Source: Dehalococcoidia bacterium (lineage in GTDB: Bacteria > Chloroflexota > Dehalococcoidia > GIF9 > AB-539-J10). Taken from it: 7,203 nucleotides of DNA. Shown one piece after another: positions 6,696 to 7,203 of the stretch. The stretch is taken from the NCBI GenBank assembly GCA_030603265.1, contig JAUVYD010000077.1:1-7203 (forward strand), written 5' to 3'. The position numbers and the translations under genes were made by a program. Every line of letters starts with the position of its first letter. Position 1 is the first letter of the stretch. The notes beneath the pieces were generated by a model, which saw only the letters and a program-made list of their open reading frames with translations, did not search any database and was not told where the DNA came from.

Positions 6696-7203
6696 AGGAG
6701 ACATTCCACAGTCGGGTTTCTCATTCGCCGGCCTTCCTTCGTCCACGACTGATATCTCCACCTGTCGCTATGTCGTAATCCCCGTGCCCTATGAGGCCAC
6801 TACCGAATGGCTTCCCGGGACTCGTCAAGGTCCGTTCAGCATCATAGACAGCTCCCGGCTGTTGGAACTGTACGACCACGAACTCGATGCCGATGTGTCC
6901 CACGCCGGTATCTGCACGGTGGACGAACTCGCTCCCGAGCTCGGTGGCCCCGAGCGCATGGTTGCCGCCGTCAAGGACGAGATCGGCCGCTGGCTTGACC
7001 GGGACAAGGTGCCTGTCATGCTGGGCGGCGAACACACCATAACGATAGGAGCCGTCCAGGCCCTTCTCGAGAGGTACCCCGGGCTGTCCGTCCTGCAGCT
7101 CGATGCCCATGCGGACCTGCGGGACAGCTATCTCGGGGCGCGATTCAGCCAGGCAACCGTCATGCGCAGGATACGCGAGCTGTGCCCGGCGGCTCAGGCA
7201 GGC
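6685..7203 (+). CDS. speB: Agmatinase-type ureohydrolase, N-terminal part (3' truncated by window)
   Basis: The frame stays open from the ATG at 6685 to the window end: 173 codons of a protein normally near 290-320 residues. It belongs to the arginase/agmatinase family, binuclear manganese enzymes; agmatinase splits agmatine into putrescine and urea. Visible: VIPVPYEATTEWLPGTRQGP near the N-terminus, typical of SpeB; G114-G115-E116-H117 (GGEHTITIG), supplying the first metal His; and D140-A-H142-A-D144, supplying three more ligands. The remaining Asp ligands and the substrate-specificity loops lie beyond the edge, so arginase or guanidinobutyrase cannot be formally excluded. The start overlaps speD by 11 bases in another frame, has no Shine-Dalgarno before it, and no other standard start exists before residue 92. 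Translational coupling to speD is therefore likely. Confidence 0.92.
   Translation, partial: MGPEGDIPQSGFSFAGLPSSTTDISTCRYVVIPVPYEATTEWLPGTRQGPFSIIDSSRLLELYDHELDADVSHAGICTVDELAPELGGPERMVAAVKDEIGRWLDRDKVPVMLGGEHTITIGAVQALLERYPGLSVLQLDAHADLRDSYLGARFSQATVMRRIRELCPAAQAG
6695..6700 (+). promoter_or_regulatory. AAGGAG Shine-Dalgarno-like sequence at the speD stop, inside speB
   Basis: AAGGAG begins on the last base of the speD TGA (6693-6695). No ATG, GTG or TTG follows at usable distance in the speB frame; only an ATT at 6703 lies close. It sits ten codons or less after the speB ATG. It may hold terminating ribosomes near the overlap so that they re-initiate at 6685, or it may be chance. Confidence 0.3.

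Noticed and set aside
6721..7110. Reverse-strand frame of 129 codons opposite speB
   Set aside because: The + strand encodes conserved ureohydrolase motifs here; the antisense product shows nothing recognisable.

Overview
The window reads as a compact, GC-rich bacterial chromosome segment with six genes, all on the + strand. The best guess for the source is Chloroflexota, of a Dehalococcoidia-like type. This rests on remembered family resemblance: RecG has an N-terminal extension ahead of the wedge domain of the kind seen in that phylum, ThiC is the short form of about 430-440 residues, and a class 1B SpeD sits next to a ureohydrolase. No rRNA or other taxonomic marker is present, so the assignment is tentative.

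Layout: (1) bases 2-469, the C-terminal part of a FakA/YloV-type (DAK2-family) protein; (2) a 150-base gap with a 9-bp inverted repeat; (3) 620-3151, recG, with a GTG start; (4) 3158-4816, argS, only 6 bases after recG and with a Shine-Dalgarno sequence, so probably co-transcribed with it; (5) a short gap carrying an AT-rich extended -10 promoter candidate; (6) 4896-6218, thiC; (7) a 78-base gap with three GCATGC copies able to form alternative hairpins; (8) 6297-6695, speD (pyruvoyl-dependent decarboxylase); (9) 6685-end, the start of speB (agmatinase-type ureohydrolase), overlapping speD by 11 bases and cut by the window edge.

Functionally the first half is housekeeping: fatty-acid kinase subunit, replication-fork repair and arginyl-tRNA charging. 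The second half is thiamine pyrimidine synthesis followed by a polyamine pair. The speD-speB overlap is the most interesting point. Some SpeD-family proteins are known to decarboxylate arginine instead of AdoMet. An arginine decarboxylase coupled to agmatinase would make a complete arginine-agmatine-putrescine route in two overlapping genes. The sequence alone cannot decide between this and ordinary AdoMet decarboxylase. No mobile element, CRISPR array, tRNA, rRNA or classical riboswitch was seen.
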